Positions 45,439 through 55,071 of a DNA stretch of 64,000 nt are shown piece after piece. Origin of the DNA: Hirundichthys speculiger. Its lineage: Eukaryota; Chordata; Actinopteri; Beloniformes; Exocoetidae. The notes beneath the pieces were generated by a model. The model was not told where the DNA came from, made no database searches, and was given only the letters and a program-made list of their open reading frames with translations. The DNA is taken from contig JAGFBZ010000740.1 in assembly GCA_018398805.1 (NCBI GenBank), forward strand, positions 170,487-234,486. Reading direction: 5' to 3'. The stretch's first letter is position 1; each line of letters starts with the position of its first letter. Made by a program: the position numbers and the translations under genes.

Positions 45439-45584
45439 TGTACTGATAACTGTCGTAAAGGAAGGCGGGGCCAATGTTGATTTATGGCTGCTGTAAGTGA
45501 GTGTGGCAGAGCACGTTCTGGCAGTAAACAAGACAGACCTAAAGTCATTTGTGAGACTCTTATTTACTACATAATAACAATACA
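45439..45584 (+). repeat. 5' LTR
   Basis: Begins TGTACTGATAAC and ends AATAACAATACA. 146 bp, short for the group but usual for Mag-type elements. Confidence 0.92.
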
Positions 45585-45629
45585 TGGTACCAGGAATTAT
45601 TGAACTCACGATAAGGAGACTCTACGACG

Positions 45630-46430
45630 ATGGAGGGGATAAAGCCGCCCGGTAACCTACTGCTGGATGGGAATGTGGATGAAAACTGGCGGTCCTTCAA
45701 GCAACGTTTTCTTCTCTACCTGACGGCGATTGGGGCCTCGTCTAATTCGGAAGAACGTAATGTGGCTTTGTTGCTGACAGTGGCTGGCCCGCAGGCTATT
45801 GAGGTGTATAATACATTCACGTTGGATCATAAAGAAAGTCTGGACACGGTGCTGGGACTTTTCGATGACTACTGCACACCCTGAAAAAATGAAGTTTATG
45901 AGAGATATGTTTTTCGCTCTCGTATACAGAAACAGGGTGAGTCCTTTGGTGCTTTTTTAACTGACTTAAAGACCAAAGCACAAACATGCAACTTTGGAGA
46001 ACTTAAGGACTCAATGATACGTGATCAAGTCGTGTTTGGTATAAATGACAAACGAGTGAGAGAAAAGATGCTGAGCGACAGTAAACCTGACATTGGACGG
46101 CGCCGTGAAACTTTGCCACGCGAGTGAACTGTCTGCCATGCACGCAAAAACTTTTGGACAGAGTAACACCGCAGCAACGGGCACGAGTACAATGTCAATG
46201 TGTTCGAGTACGCTGGGACTAGAGAACATGTCGGTGGACGTCATAAACAAAAAGGACACGGGAGGGGCGTGCAGAGCCACGGAATGTGATGCCTTACGAA
46301 TGCAGACGGTGCGGTAACAGACATGCAGCCCGGCAGTGTCCAGCATACGGTAAAAACTTGTGCGAAATGCAGAGGCAGGAACCACTTCGCTAAGATGTGC
46401 TTTTGGAGTGAAAAAACTGAAAGTAAAAAA
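45630..46430 (+). pseudogene. gag region, frameshifted
   Basis: Opens at ATG 45630 for 84 codons (WRSFKQRFLLYLTAIGA, typical gag/capsid start) to a stop at 45884 within an A-rich run. Continuation in other frames includes ERYVFRSRIQKQGESF-type sequence. At about 46300-46400 there are two CCHC zinc knuckles (CxxC...C patterns CRRCGN...QC and CAKCRG...MC). These bind RNA in the nucleocapsid part. Confidence 0.7.
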
Positions 46431-46438
46431 AACAGTGC

Positions 46439-47590
46439 ATGCTGTTGACACAGAAGATGCGCTGTTTATTGGAACAGTGCAAAGTGACTCAAAAAGCTGT
46501 GGATGGATCAACTGTGCATGCAGTGGAGCTACAGAGTGAAGTTTGGATAGCTCCTCTGCTGGTAAATAACACCATAGTTCCTTTTAAGCTTGACACAGGG
46601 GCTAAGGCAAACCTAATAAGCTGGAGTGATGCACAGAATCTCAAGGTGAGACCCAAGATATTGAATAGAACAGTAGCTTTGAAGGCATACAATGGACAGA
46701 GCATAGAGACAAAAGGTACATGCAGGCTGACAATAAAGCACAAGAACCGCCTGCATCGTGTGATGTTCACTGTTGTACCTGACGGACACGAGACATTATT
46801 GGGGGATAAAGCATGTGTGGATTTGGGCTTAGTCAAACGAGTCTACACCATCAATGAAATGACAACTGTGCAAAGTGCCCCACCAAGCAGTACGGATCTG
46901 TCTCATGATGCCATAATACAAAAATATGCAGATGTATTTCAGGGCTTTGGAGCGCTGCCCTTCACATACTCCATCAAACTGAGAGAAGATGCGCAACCTG
47001 TGATCCACGCACCCAGAAGAGTCCCGGTGGCTCTCCGTGACAGACTGAAGGAAGCAGAACTAGACCGCATGGTGAACCTGGCTGTCATAAAAAGGGTAGA
47101 AGAGCCCACTGACTGGGTAAATTCTATGGTCTGTGTCAGCTCAAAGAAAAATGACAAACTCCGTGTTTGCATGGACCCGAAGGATCTTAACGCAAACATC
47201 AAAAGAGAACACTATCAGATACCAAAAAGGGAGGAAATAATTAGTGAAATGACTGGAGCAAAACACTTTTCTAAGATGGATGCCTCACATGGTTTTTGGC
47301 AACTAAAGATTGATGAGGAGAGTGCCAAGCTATGTACCTTTAATACTCCATTTGGCAGGTACTCATACCAACGTTTGCCCTTTGGAATCAGTTCTGCCCC
47401 TGAAATCTTCCATCGTGCAATGGAGCAAATCATTGAGGGACTGGACGGTGTGCGGGTGTACGTGGATGATCTCGTTGTGTGGGGCGCCACACAGAAAGAA
47501 CATGACACCAGACTGGAAAAGACACTCAAGAGGATACAGGAGTATGGACTCAAATTAAACAGAGAAAAAATGTCAGTTCAGTGTCAGTGA
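46439..47590 (+). pseudogene. pol: aspartic protease and first half of reverse transcriptase
   Basis: 383-codon frame. The protease active site LDTGAKANLIS lies near residue 50, with a flap region and HETLLGDKACVDLG. RT motifs follow: RVCMDPKDLN, FSKMDASHGFWQL (catalytic Asp), LPFGISSAPEIF and YVDDLVVWG (intact YxDD). The frame ends at 47590 (cagtgtcagtga) just after LKLNREK, where a homologous element would continue, so an indel is likely. Confidence 0.82.
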
Positions 47591-48270
47591 AATCAAGTTC
47601 CTTGGAGACAAGATCACCACGGCTGGAGTTCAACCAGATGAGGTAAAAGTAAAAGCTATACATGACATGGAGAAGCCAAAAGACAGAAAAGGGGTGCAGA
47701 GGGGCCCTAGGAATGCTGAACTATCTGGGGAAATTTGTGCCAAATTTAGCCGTGAAAAACTGCTAATCTGAGAAAGCTATTACATCATGAGACACAGTTC
47801 CAGTGGGCACATGAACATGATGCAGAATGGAAGGAACTGTTAAGTGCTCTAGCAAGTGAACCACTACTTAAGTTTTTCTGTCCTGAAAAGAAAACAAAAG
47901 TTTCTACAGACGCCTCAAAGGATGGTCTAGGGGCTGTCCTTCTCCAGGAGGAGGAGGGGCGTGGCATCCCGTAGCGTATGCATCACGCTCAATGACGGCT
48001 ACAGAGTGCAGATATGCACAAATAGAAAAGGAATGCCTTGGTTTGGCTTTTGGCTGTGAAAAATTTCATACTTACATTTATGGACTTCCTAAGATTATCC
48101 TTGAAACAGACCACAAGCCACTGCTCGGGATTGCTAAAAAGAATCTGTGTGACATGTCGCCAAGGATACAGAGACTAATGATGAAACTGCAGCGTTATGA
48201 TTATGAACTCACATATGTACCGGGCACACAAATGTTCATTGCAGATACGCTGTCCAGAGCTGCAACCTAA
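47590..48270 (+). pseudogene. pol: RT connection and RNase H
   Basis: After the shift, pieces read KFLGDKIT, then STDASKDGLGAVLLQEEEG (RNase H first Asp), and from 47992 ECRYAQIEKECLGLAFGCEK, ILETDHKPLLGI and ADTLSRA at the end. These mark RNase H and its junction to integrase. At least two indels interrupt it. Confidence 0.72.
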
Positions 48271-49093
48271 TGTCATGCATGACACTGTGACAGAAGAGGA
48301 CGTGGTTCTTCATGTTGATATGGTCTATGCAGCATTGCCCGCCACTCAAGAACAGCTGTTGAAGATAGCCATGGAAACAGCAAAGGACCCCATTCTGCGG
48401 AAAGTGATGACAAATCTAAGAGAGGGATGGAAGAAGGGGTCATGTAAACAATATTATCACATTCAGCCAGAGCTCTCGGTGGTGGATGGACTTCTGCTTA
48501 AATGTGACAGGATTGTCGTGCCCACATCAATGCGTAGAGAGATGCTCACCAGAATACACGAAGGGCACCTGGGTGCAGAAAAGTCAAAAAGGAGAGCACG
48601 CGAGGCCCTCTACTGGCCAAATATGAACTCTGACATTGACCAGCTGGTCAGTGAGTGTGCTACATGTCAGGAGCATCATTACAAGCAATCGAAAGAACCC
48701 CTCATTACTACAGAGCTCCCATCACAGCCTTGGGAGAAGGTTGGAACTGACATATTTCACCATGATGGTAAAGACTATTTGCTAGTAATAGATTACTATT
48801 CAAATTATCCTGAGACATATCTATTACCCAGCATCACATCAAGAGCTGTGATAAATCAGCTGAAGGCAATCTTTTCCAGGCAGGGCATCCCACTGACTCT
48901 GGTTTCTGACAATGGTCCTGCCTATGCCAGTCATGAGTTTCAGGTGTTTGTGTCAGAGTATGAGTTCAATCATGTAACTTCCAGTCCTCTTTATCCACAG
49001 GCCAACGGAAAGGCTGAGAAGGGAGTGCAGATTGTGAAAAGACTATTAAAAAAGGCAGCACATAGCAACACACTGACCCATACCTGGCCCTGA
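48197..49093 (+). pseudogene. pol: integrase
   Basis: 298-codon frame. The HHCC zinc domain (RIHEGHLGAEKSKRR ... ECATCQEHH) is followed by the catalytic core: GTDIFHHDGKDYLLVIDYYS, VSDNGPAYAS (second Asp) and QANGKAEKGVQ (Glu). The frame breaks near 49085, and the C-terminus continues in two overlapping frames at 49093-49389 and 49332-49679. DDE residues are all present, so the core is intact but the polyprotein is not. Confidence 0.82.
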
Positions 49094-49972
49094 TGTCATA
49101 CAGAGCAGCCCCACTGGAAAGTGGCAAGTCACCAGCTGAGCTTTTGCTGGGGCGCAAGATCCGTACTCGACTGCCCAATCACATTACACATGCACCTGAA
49201 CACAGAGATGAAGTGTGGGCAGAGAAAGCCAGGAGACTACAACAGAAACAAAAGATATCTCATGATCGCACAGCCGCTGCTCTAGTGCCACTTCAGGACA
49301 AGGATGTAGTTCGCATGGAAGGACCTGGGTCGTGGAACAGAAGAGCCGTCGTTTGCAACAGGTTGCTCCCAGGTCATACAATGTTATGACAGAGAATGGT
49401 GATGTCTTTCGCAGAAACAGGAGGCATCTGTTAAAAACTGCAGAGCCATGGCAACCACAGGTGGTCAGAGAGGATGACCTAAGGCAGGAGAACAGGCTGA
49501 ACGAGCAGGAAAGAGGAGCAAGGGCACAAAGAGATGAAGGACATGATAGTGACAATTCGACAGAAGTCCCGTGCCATGCAGATGAGATGGTAGGAGACAC
49601 ATCCAAGATGATGCAACAGGCTATGCAGCTGCGCAGGTCAGAGCGGACCAGAAAGCCTGTGGTAAAACTGGACCTGTAGTTGTGACTACAGAGACTATAA
49701 CAGTCATTGACTCTGGGGCTTGGGTAGTGTCCATAATTTACCTGCCATGTTTCAAAAGGAGTGTTCATAAGTCACATGCAGATGTTTAAAGGTACAGTTA
49801 TGCTGCTTGTGTCACTATGCCTTTTCTTGCTGTTATTTCAAAAGCAGCATTCATAAGTTAAGGGTAGATGTTTTAAAGGTGGAGATTATACTGCTTGTTT
49901 CTATATGCTTATTATTATTGTTCTTTTTTATAAAAAGCTCTGTGTATATGTTTATGTTTATAATGGGGGAGA

Positions 49973-50118
49973 TGTACTGATAACTGTCGTAAAGGAAGGC
50001 GGGGCCAATGTTGATTTACGGCTGCTGTAAGTGAGTGTGGCAGAGCACGTTCTGGCAGTAAACAAGACAGACCTAAAGTCATTTGTGAGACTCTTATTTA
50101 CTACATAATAACAATACA
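49973..50118 (+). repeat. 3' LTR
   Basis: Same 146 bp as the 5' LTR with one difference (gatttacggc for gatttatggc). Directly preceded by the polypurine tract. Confidence 0.92.
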
Positions 50119-50257
50119 CAAATGACACCCTTCGATAAACGTCGGCTCGTATCTCGGGTGACAGTTTACCGGGATTAAACATAAAGTGATAAACGGACAT
50201 TTGATGTGGGGGGGCGTTCCCTTCTGTGCTGAGCCTGGAACGTCTCCGCTCCCGAAT

Positions 50258-50355
50258 TCGATTGGTAGAAGAGTCACGTGATATGATTATGACGTCATTT
50301 GCCTTTATGACGTCAGGTCATCCAACTTAAAAATATAGCTTATATATATAAAATT
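50258..50355 (+). promoter_or_regulatory. Promoter of copy C orphan gene
   Basis: Inverted CCAAT (gattgg, about 50259-50264), TCACGTGA (50274-50281), ATGACGTCAT (50289-50298), ATGACGTCA (50307-50315) and a TATA tract (about 50341-50353). The 3' LTR ends about 155 bp upstream of the E-box, so the core promoter is untouched, but upstream sequence is now 4.7 kb further away. Confidence 0.65.
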
Positions 50356-50438
50356 ACCATTTGCTCGAAACACTGATGGAAGCAAGCACGTTTCAATACC
50401 TTCTTGATAAAATTGTGGAATTAAATAGGAATTGTGAC

Positions 50439-51329
50439 ATGAAAAGAATAACTGAGACAACCCAGGAGTGTAACTGTCACGTCGAGACCAACTGCGTAAC
50501 ACAAGCGCCCTTGGATCCTGACGTTGAAAACATATTGGACCGTTCAATTTGTCGTCACACAATGACTGACCAACCAACTCAGGTGTTGGTGGATCCTGAG
50601 GTCAAAATACTTCCAGACACTGTTGTTTGTGGTGAGTGTCCAAAGATGGAGGATGGTACTCAGAAGGACCTTGAGATTCAGAAACTGGGTGTCATGACGT
50701 TCAATGTTGCTAGAGTACTGCAACAGAAAATACACCTTCAGAATTGCAATGATCCATCCAATCAAGACAGTTATGTCGAAGCATATCAAGGACTGGAAAA
50801 TGCAATTGTACTTTTACAAAGTAAGGGACTTGCACCAAAATGTGTGACATTCTGTGAAACCGTCAAAACTGGTCCCATTGATTACAGCTGTGGTGAAGAA
50901 TCACTGGAGTCAATTGACAGCAAAGCTGATTCATATATTAATTTGTCCAAAAAACTCTCCACCGCTCTACTTATGAGACTTTTACCAAAATTAACAAAGA
51001 AAGGTAAAAATAACATCTACGTAGAACAGACTGACACCATATGGAGACGTCTGGCACCCTTGGTATTGGCTAAAGTGGAGGCTGGAGACCGAGATTTCAT
51101 GATCGTTGAGGACAACATCAACGATATCACCAAAGCCATGACACAAGACCTTCTCCGGATTTTTGTCACACCAGAAAATTTGCTGCGGGCCGCGATGGCA
51201 CCAGACGATCCCATTTTTGACCAGGCGGCTATGAATTTTCTTACACGTGAGATAAATGCCAGAAAAAAGAAAGGGAGAATTGCCAGATTTTTTTCAGGCA
51301 TCAAAAAGTTCTTCTGTTGTGGCATTTAG
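50439..51329 (+). CDS. Orphan single-exon protein, copy C (intact, 296 residues)
   Basis: Uninterrupted from ATG 50439 to TAG. N-terminal Cys cluster (ECNCHVETNC, VVCGECPKM), DPDVE/DPEVK pair, mid-helices FNVARVLQQK and YQGLENAIVLLQSKG, then FCETVKTGPIDYSCGEE. The middle reads KADSYINLSKKLSTALLMRL and the later part DTIWRRLAPLVLAKVEAGD. It ends in a basic/aromatic tail, RKKKGRIARFFSGIKKFF, then CCGI. A basic patch before two Cys four residues from the end suggests membrane attachment (prenylation or palmitoylation). No signal peptide. Against copy A I count about 15 replacement and 3 silent changes outside the tail. Function unknown. This is the best representative of the family here. Confidence 0.65.
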   Translation: MKRITETTQECNCHVETNCVTQAPLDPDVENILDRSICRHTMTDQPTQVLVDPEVKILPDTVVCGECPKMEDGTQKDLEIQKLGVMTFNVARVLQQKIHLQNCNDPSNQDSYVEAYQGLENAIVLLQSKGLAPKCVTFCETVKTGPIDYSCGEESLESIDSKADSYINLSKKLSTALLMRLLPKLTKKGKNNIYVEQTDTIWRRLAPLVLAKVEAGDRDFMIVEDNINDITKAMTQDLLRIFVTPENLLRAAMAPDDPIFDQAAMNFLTREINARKKKGRIARFFSGIKKFFCCGI

Positions 51330-51416
51330 ACTACCAGCTTTTTTTTTCTGCTTCTTTGACTATCAGTAACCATCCAGTATTTTTGGTAGGATTGAAATGA
51401 TTTTCCCACCATCAAT

Positions 51417-51932
51417 GGATTTGGCTACGGATTTAGTTAAAAAGACTTGATGGATCATTACAGGTTTTCTCCGGTTGCTCCGGTTCCTCCAAACCCTCAA
51501 AAAATATTTGTTAGCTTGAGTAGTAACGCTACATAGATTATCACGGATGGATGAGTGGATTTATGGACTAATAGAGCAGATCTAATGGATTTGGCTACAG
51601 ATTTAGTTTGAAAGACTTGATGGATCAACACGGGTTTTCTCCGAGCGCTCCGGTTCCTCCAAACCCTCCAAAAATATTTATTAGCTTGAGTAGTAACCCT
51701 ACATAGATTATCACAGATGGATGAGTGGATTTATGGACTAAAGGAGCAGATCTAATGGATTTGGCTACAGATTTAGTTTAAAAGACTTGATGGATCAACA
51801 CGGGTTTTCTCCGAGCGCTCCGGTTCCTCCAAACCCTCCAAAAATATTTATTAGCTTGAGTAGTAACGCTACATAGATTATCACAGATGGATGAGTGGAT
51901 TTATGGACTAAAGGAGCAGATCTAATGGATTT
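51417..51932. repeat. 170-bp tandem repeat downstream of copy C (3 units)
   Basis: Same unit as downstream of copy B; units start at about 51415, 51585 and 51757. Several sites differ from B (gagcgctccgg for gggtgctccgg, acggatggatgag for acagagggatgag), shared between units 2 and 3 of this array, showing local homogenisation. Confidence 0.88.
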
Positions 51933-52010
51933 AATTCAATTTTAATTGTATAGTGTCTGTTACAATGTCAATTGTCTCTAGGCACTTTACAGAGACCCAG
52001 AGCATGTCCC
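51933..52010 (-). repeat. Retroelement 3' end, inverted copy of the 16.2-kb family
   Basis: ttaattcaattttaattgta, then caattgtctctaggcacttt and acagagacccagagcatg. The reverse complement matches the GAATT-tailed 3' end at 16.19-16.27 kb. Confidence 0.6.
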
Positions 52011-52423
52011 CCGAGCAAATATCATTAACTAAAATTATAATATTAGAAAACGAAAAACAAAATAAAACATCTCATTTTCATTTTTCAATTTAGATTGACG
52101 ATTGAAAATAAAAATAACGAATGATACACGGATTCTGTACGTCACTTTCCGTTTGTTTCCTTTCCCCTCTTCTAAATTAATGTTAATTCAAAATTCTAAA
52201 AAAGTAGAATTACAGATTTAAAAAATATGAAACTTTATTCAGGAGAAACTGTTCATATTATAATTTGTATTCTACAGTGAAGACTCCATGATGAGTGTCT
52301 CTCTGCTTGACAAAAGCAGAATTACCTTGAACAAAAGTGATTTAAATGCAACACAGACTTGTGGCAGTTACAGCAGACAGTACTAGAATAAAAACACCTT
52401 GAATACAGCAGAGCAGGACATCT

Positions 52424-52645
52424 ATAGAGTCTCAGCAGTTTCATAGATGACATCTAAGACTGGAGCTACTGGTTCATCAGACAAATGTAAAATGTGGTCA
52501 AGTTCACCTGTTTGTTCTGGAACTGAATAATATACATTTGTTTTCCCATAAAGCTTCATAATGTCTCTAAACAAGTTTATTTCTAATATTTTTGAAACAG
52601 ACACTGTTATTTTATAGTATCCTTTTGGGATGAGTATACAATTTT
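52424..52645 (-). CDS. Candidate last exon of a minus-strand host gene
   Basis: On the minus strand an open stretch reads ILIPKGYYKITVSVSKILEI, then LFRDIMKLYGKTNVYYSVPE, HILHLSDEPVAPVLDVIYE and ends TAETL at TAG (52424). The composition is protein-like and a minus-strand AATAAA lies at 52234-52239. The true start of the exon is unclear: in-frame stops lie above about 52645 and a weak acceptor (ataaaataacag) at about 52608. The gene is not recognised. It runs away from the X-box/CCAAT region at 52745-52790. Confidence 0.4.
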
Positions 52646-52744
52646 GTCATCATCAGGAAAATCTTGATCAGCATAAGAAAGAAAAGAGAAGAAAAAAGCC
52701 AAAATACCGCAACCATGTGTCATGTGACAACAGTCAGCGCTGTC

Positions 52745-52790
52745 ATTGGTCAGTAGCAGTCCTGACAGAGCGTCATGTTTCCATGACAAC
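52745..52790. promoter_or_regulatory. Putative bidirectional promoter with CCAAT box and RFX X-box
   Basis: ATTGG (inverted CCAAT) at 52745-52749 and GTTTCCATGACAAC at 52777-52790. The latter fits the X-box pattern RYYNYY-N(1-3)-RRNRAC bound by RFX factors, which drive cilia genes. Candidate exons diverge on both sides. Confidence 0.45.
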
Positions 52791-52873
52791 CGGCCTGAAG
52801 CAAAGAGCAACGTTGTTGTTGACCCAGAGTTTGGACATTTTTCTCTGCAGCATTTGTTTGAACCAGTCTAGAC

Positions 52874-53107
52874 GAGCTAAACAGCTTGTACACGAAGCAG
52901 AAGGACCCTCAGTGTGAATATGGGGGTCACCAGTTTAACCAGTCACACTGGGAAATCCTGAAGGAACATTTCTTGACTTGTAGAGGTGGAAGCAGGATGT
53001 TAAAAAAACAGTTACAGAAAATCATTAATGACAAAGATGTCCATCTACTTCCTCAGTACAATTCTGACTCCATTCTAACCAGCCCAGCCTCTTCATTTAA
53101 TAATTAG
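52874..53107 (+). CDS. Candidate exon of a + strand host gene
   Basis: The frame reads LDELNSLYTKQKDPQCEYGG, then HQFNQSHWEILKEHFLTC and, if not spliced, RGGSRMLKKQLQKIIN to a stop at 53105. The first 45 residues look like genuine coding sequence. No ATG lies in frame before an upstream TGA, so an earlier exon or a splice acceptor is needed (ctctgcag at 52845 is in another frame). Identity is unknown. Its position beside an X-box hints at a ciliary role, which is only an inference. Confidence 0.35.
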   Translation, partial: ELNSLYTKQKDPQCEYGGHQFNQSHWEILKEHFLTCRGGSRMLKKQLQKIINDKDVHLLPQYNSDSILTSPASSFNN

Positions 53108-54029
53108 ACAAGTTCATGTTCAGATGACTAAAATGTTCAGATATTAAATATGTTATAAAGTAATGTCAGTTTCTGACATTATGATGACAGGAGAAAGATC
53201 TGACCCTTTTCTGCTCAAGTTGACAGAATTTCCTGAAGACTAACTGACATTTTGGGCTCATGCCTTGGTCAAAACACCACAATGATGCATGAAAACAGCT
53301 TCTTTTTCATCCATGTCTTTACAGCTCTCTTCATAGCAGCTGGTTTTAGTGATGAAGCACAAAAATGGACAAAAGCAGAACAAGTGTTGCACATACGTGT
53401 TTTGTTAAATGAGGGCGGTGCAGGTCAGAGGTCAAGCCAGGGAGATGCAAACATTCAACACAGAGAAAATGTTTAATTTTAAAAATCAAAAGCAGACTAG
53501 TTACCTCAGAGCCTTATTAATGATCAGATTTGTTTAAATGTTCAGTTAAACTGGACTCCTTTAAGGCATTGAAAAGCTTTGTATCTTTCTATTCTTCTCT
53601 TTCTTCATTATGGAGTCATTTTGTTGGAGTTCAAATTTTTGATGGATTCAAGGTTCATAAATTACAGTCAGAACCATCAGAGTCAGTGTAAAGTCCCTTG
53701 TCTAGTTGAAAAAAAATCACACAACAATATGAAAATAAAAGTGTATTTTCCTCCCTAAACTCATTCAGTTCATTGAATCTTAAATTCATTAATTCATTCA
53801 TCCCTAAAAGGCGTCAACAGCTCAGCCGCCTGAACATCATGAGTTCATGTTCGATGAACTCCTGGCTCAGTTAATTTGATCCTGATGATGGGATTGATTG
53901 GGAGGCGGTTGGTCTGGGAGTCTAAAATAAATGCAATACGAAACCTCACAAAAATGATGAAATAACCACTCTTGGAAGACATTCGTTGGATTGTTTCAAT
54001 TGATAGAAAGACATTAAAACCAAACATTT

Positions 54030-54308
54030 TCAAAAAGAAAAGAGATTGTTGTGGTCAGTAGTAATGATCTCCAGTTTTTCAGCCTCTATAACAGCTCTAA
54101 TTCTCTGAGGGTTGGACCCAACTATGGACAAACAGTCTTCTGCATCAATCCAGCTCCAACTTGGACTGAGCTCCAGACTAGTGGAGGACAAATCACTGAC
54201 TTTATATGTCTTTCTTGAAGGAACGTTTGGGTGCCCAGGGACATCACTTTTTCCACCCTGATCTGTGGTTTGGGGGATTTTTATACCAGGATTCACAACT
54301 TCTTCCAA
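54030..54308 (-). other. Uncharacterised minus-strand open frame
   Basis: 92 codons, with KTYKVSDLSSTSLELSPSW, then WIDAEDCLSIVGSNPQRIR and a terminal EAEKLEIITTDHN. The composition is protein-like, but there is no known domain and no clear splice sites. It could be an exon or a transposon-derived piece. Confidence 0.25.
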
Positions 54309-54367
54309 ACATGAGTCAAATAATGTGTCCGTTGTTCATGTTTATTTTGCCCTGGTAGGTAACTGAG

Positions 54368-54519
54368 GACTGCTGGTCTCCTACTACTTCCCTCAGTGCT
54401 ACTTCCTGTTCAGGAGACCTGACTTCAACCCAGCAGAGCTCTTCCGGACCTTCTTAGAGGACGTCCCACCAATGCAGCCTCAGGAGGAGCCACAAGCACA
54501 GACACAGTCTGAGAAATAA
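54368..54519 (+). CDS. Candidate terminal exon of the + strand host gene
   Basis: After a T-rich tract and gaactgag-type AG, the frame reads LLVSYYFPQCYFLFRRPDFN, then PAELFRTFLEDVPPMQ and a Gln/Glu-rich tail ending SEK at TAA (54517-54519). An AATAAA overlaps the stop (54515-54520). An in-frame TGA at 54364 limits the exon's left edge. It is probably joined to the exon near 52.9 kb, but intermediate exons were not found. The gene is not recognised. Confidence 0.4.
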
Positions 54520-54520
54520 A

Positions 54521-55071
54521 CCAGGACTGTAACAACATCATTTTAGGAACAATTCAAATGCTTCACATTCATAGATTTAGACAAATGGACCTTTATTTCT
54601 GGTAGATCTGGAACTGGAATGTTCTTTTTTCATCTTGGAGATAAAGATTATATAACAGACTACTTTTACACGGAAATACTGGATGTTTTACTATTTAAAG
54701 AAAAAGCAGCTATTTAAAACATAAATCATATTAACTGAACAAACTGAAAACATGTTTAACATCATATTCTACAATATGTTGGTGGTACTTGTAGCTAGTT
54801 TTATAATAAAACACCTTAGTTTTTTCTCAGAAATGTGTTTTCTTGGTCTTGTTGATAACAACGTGAACAAGCAGACACTAACAGAACAATTAAACACTGT
54901 TCACTGTCAGATGTTTTCCATTTTCATTTCTTTTTTCTTGGTTTGTGTGAATGCACAAAGACACTGGCTGCTCTGAAGCAGAAGATCTTGAAGTTAACAT
55001 GTAACATGTAAATGTTGTGGATAATCTACTCCAAACTATAGTGTCTCTATGAGTTCATTCCTGCAGTGTAG
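54521..55071. other. No supported gene
   Basis: AT-rich sequence with a 74-codon hydrophobic frame (54752-54976) of low complexity. It leads into the satellite. Nothing else visible. Confidence 0.4.

Larger units (their letters stand above)
45439..50118 (+). mobile_element. Ty3-type LTR retrotransposon (Mag-like), recent insertion
   Basis: Two 146-bp LTRs (45439-45584, 49973-50118) differ at one base. CAAAT is present on both sides (45434-45438, 50119-50123), and units A and B show the empty site gtacaaatgacaccc. tggtaccagga right after the 5' LTR is a likely primer-binding site, and aatgggggaga before the 3' LTR is the polypurine tract. Internal order gag, protease, RT, RNase H, integrase is Ty3-like; no env. 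Several frameshifts prevent expression of a full polyprotein as read. Confidence 0.93.

Noticed and set aside
46011..47553. Antisense frames across the Ty3 element (166, 115, 112 codons)
   Set aside because: Shadows of the sense gag-pol frames, with no independent features.
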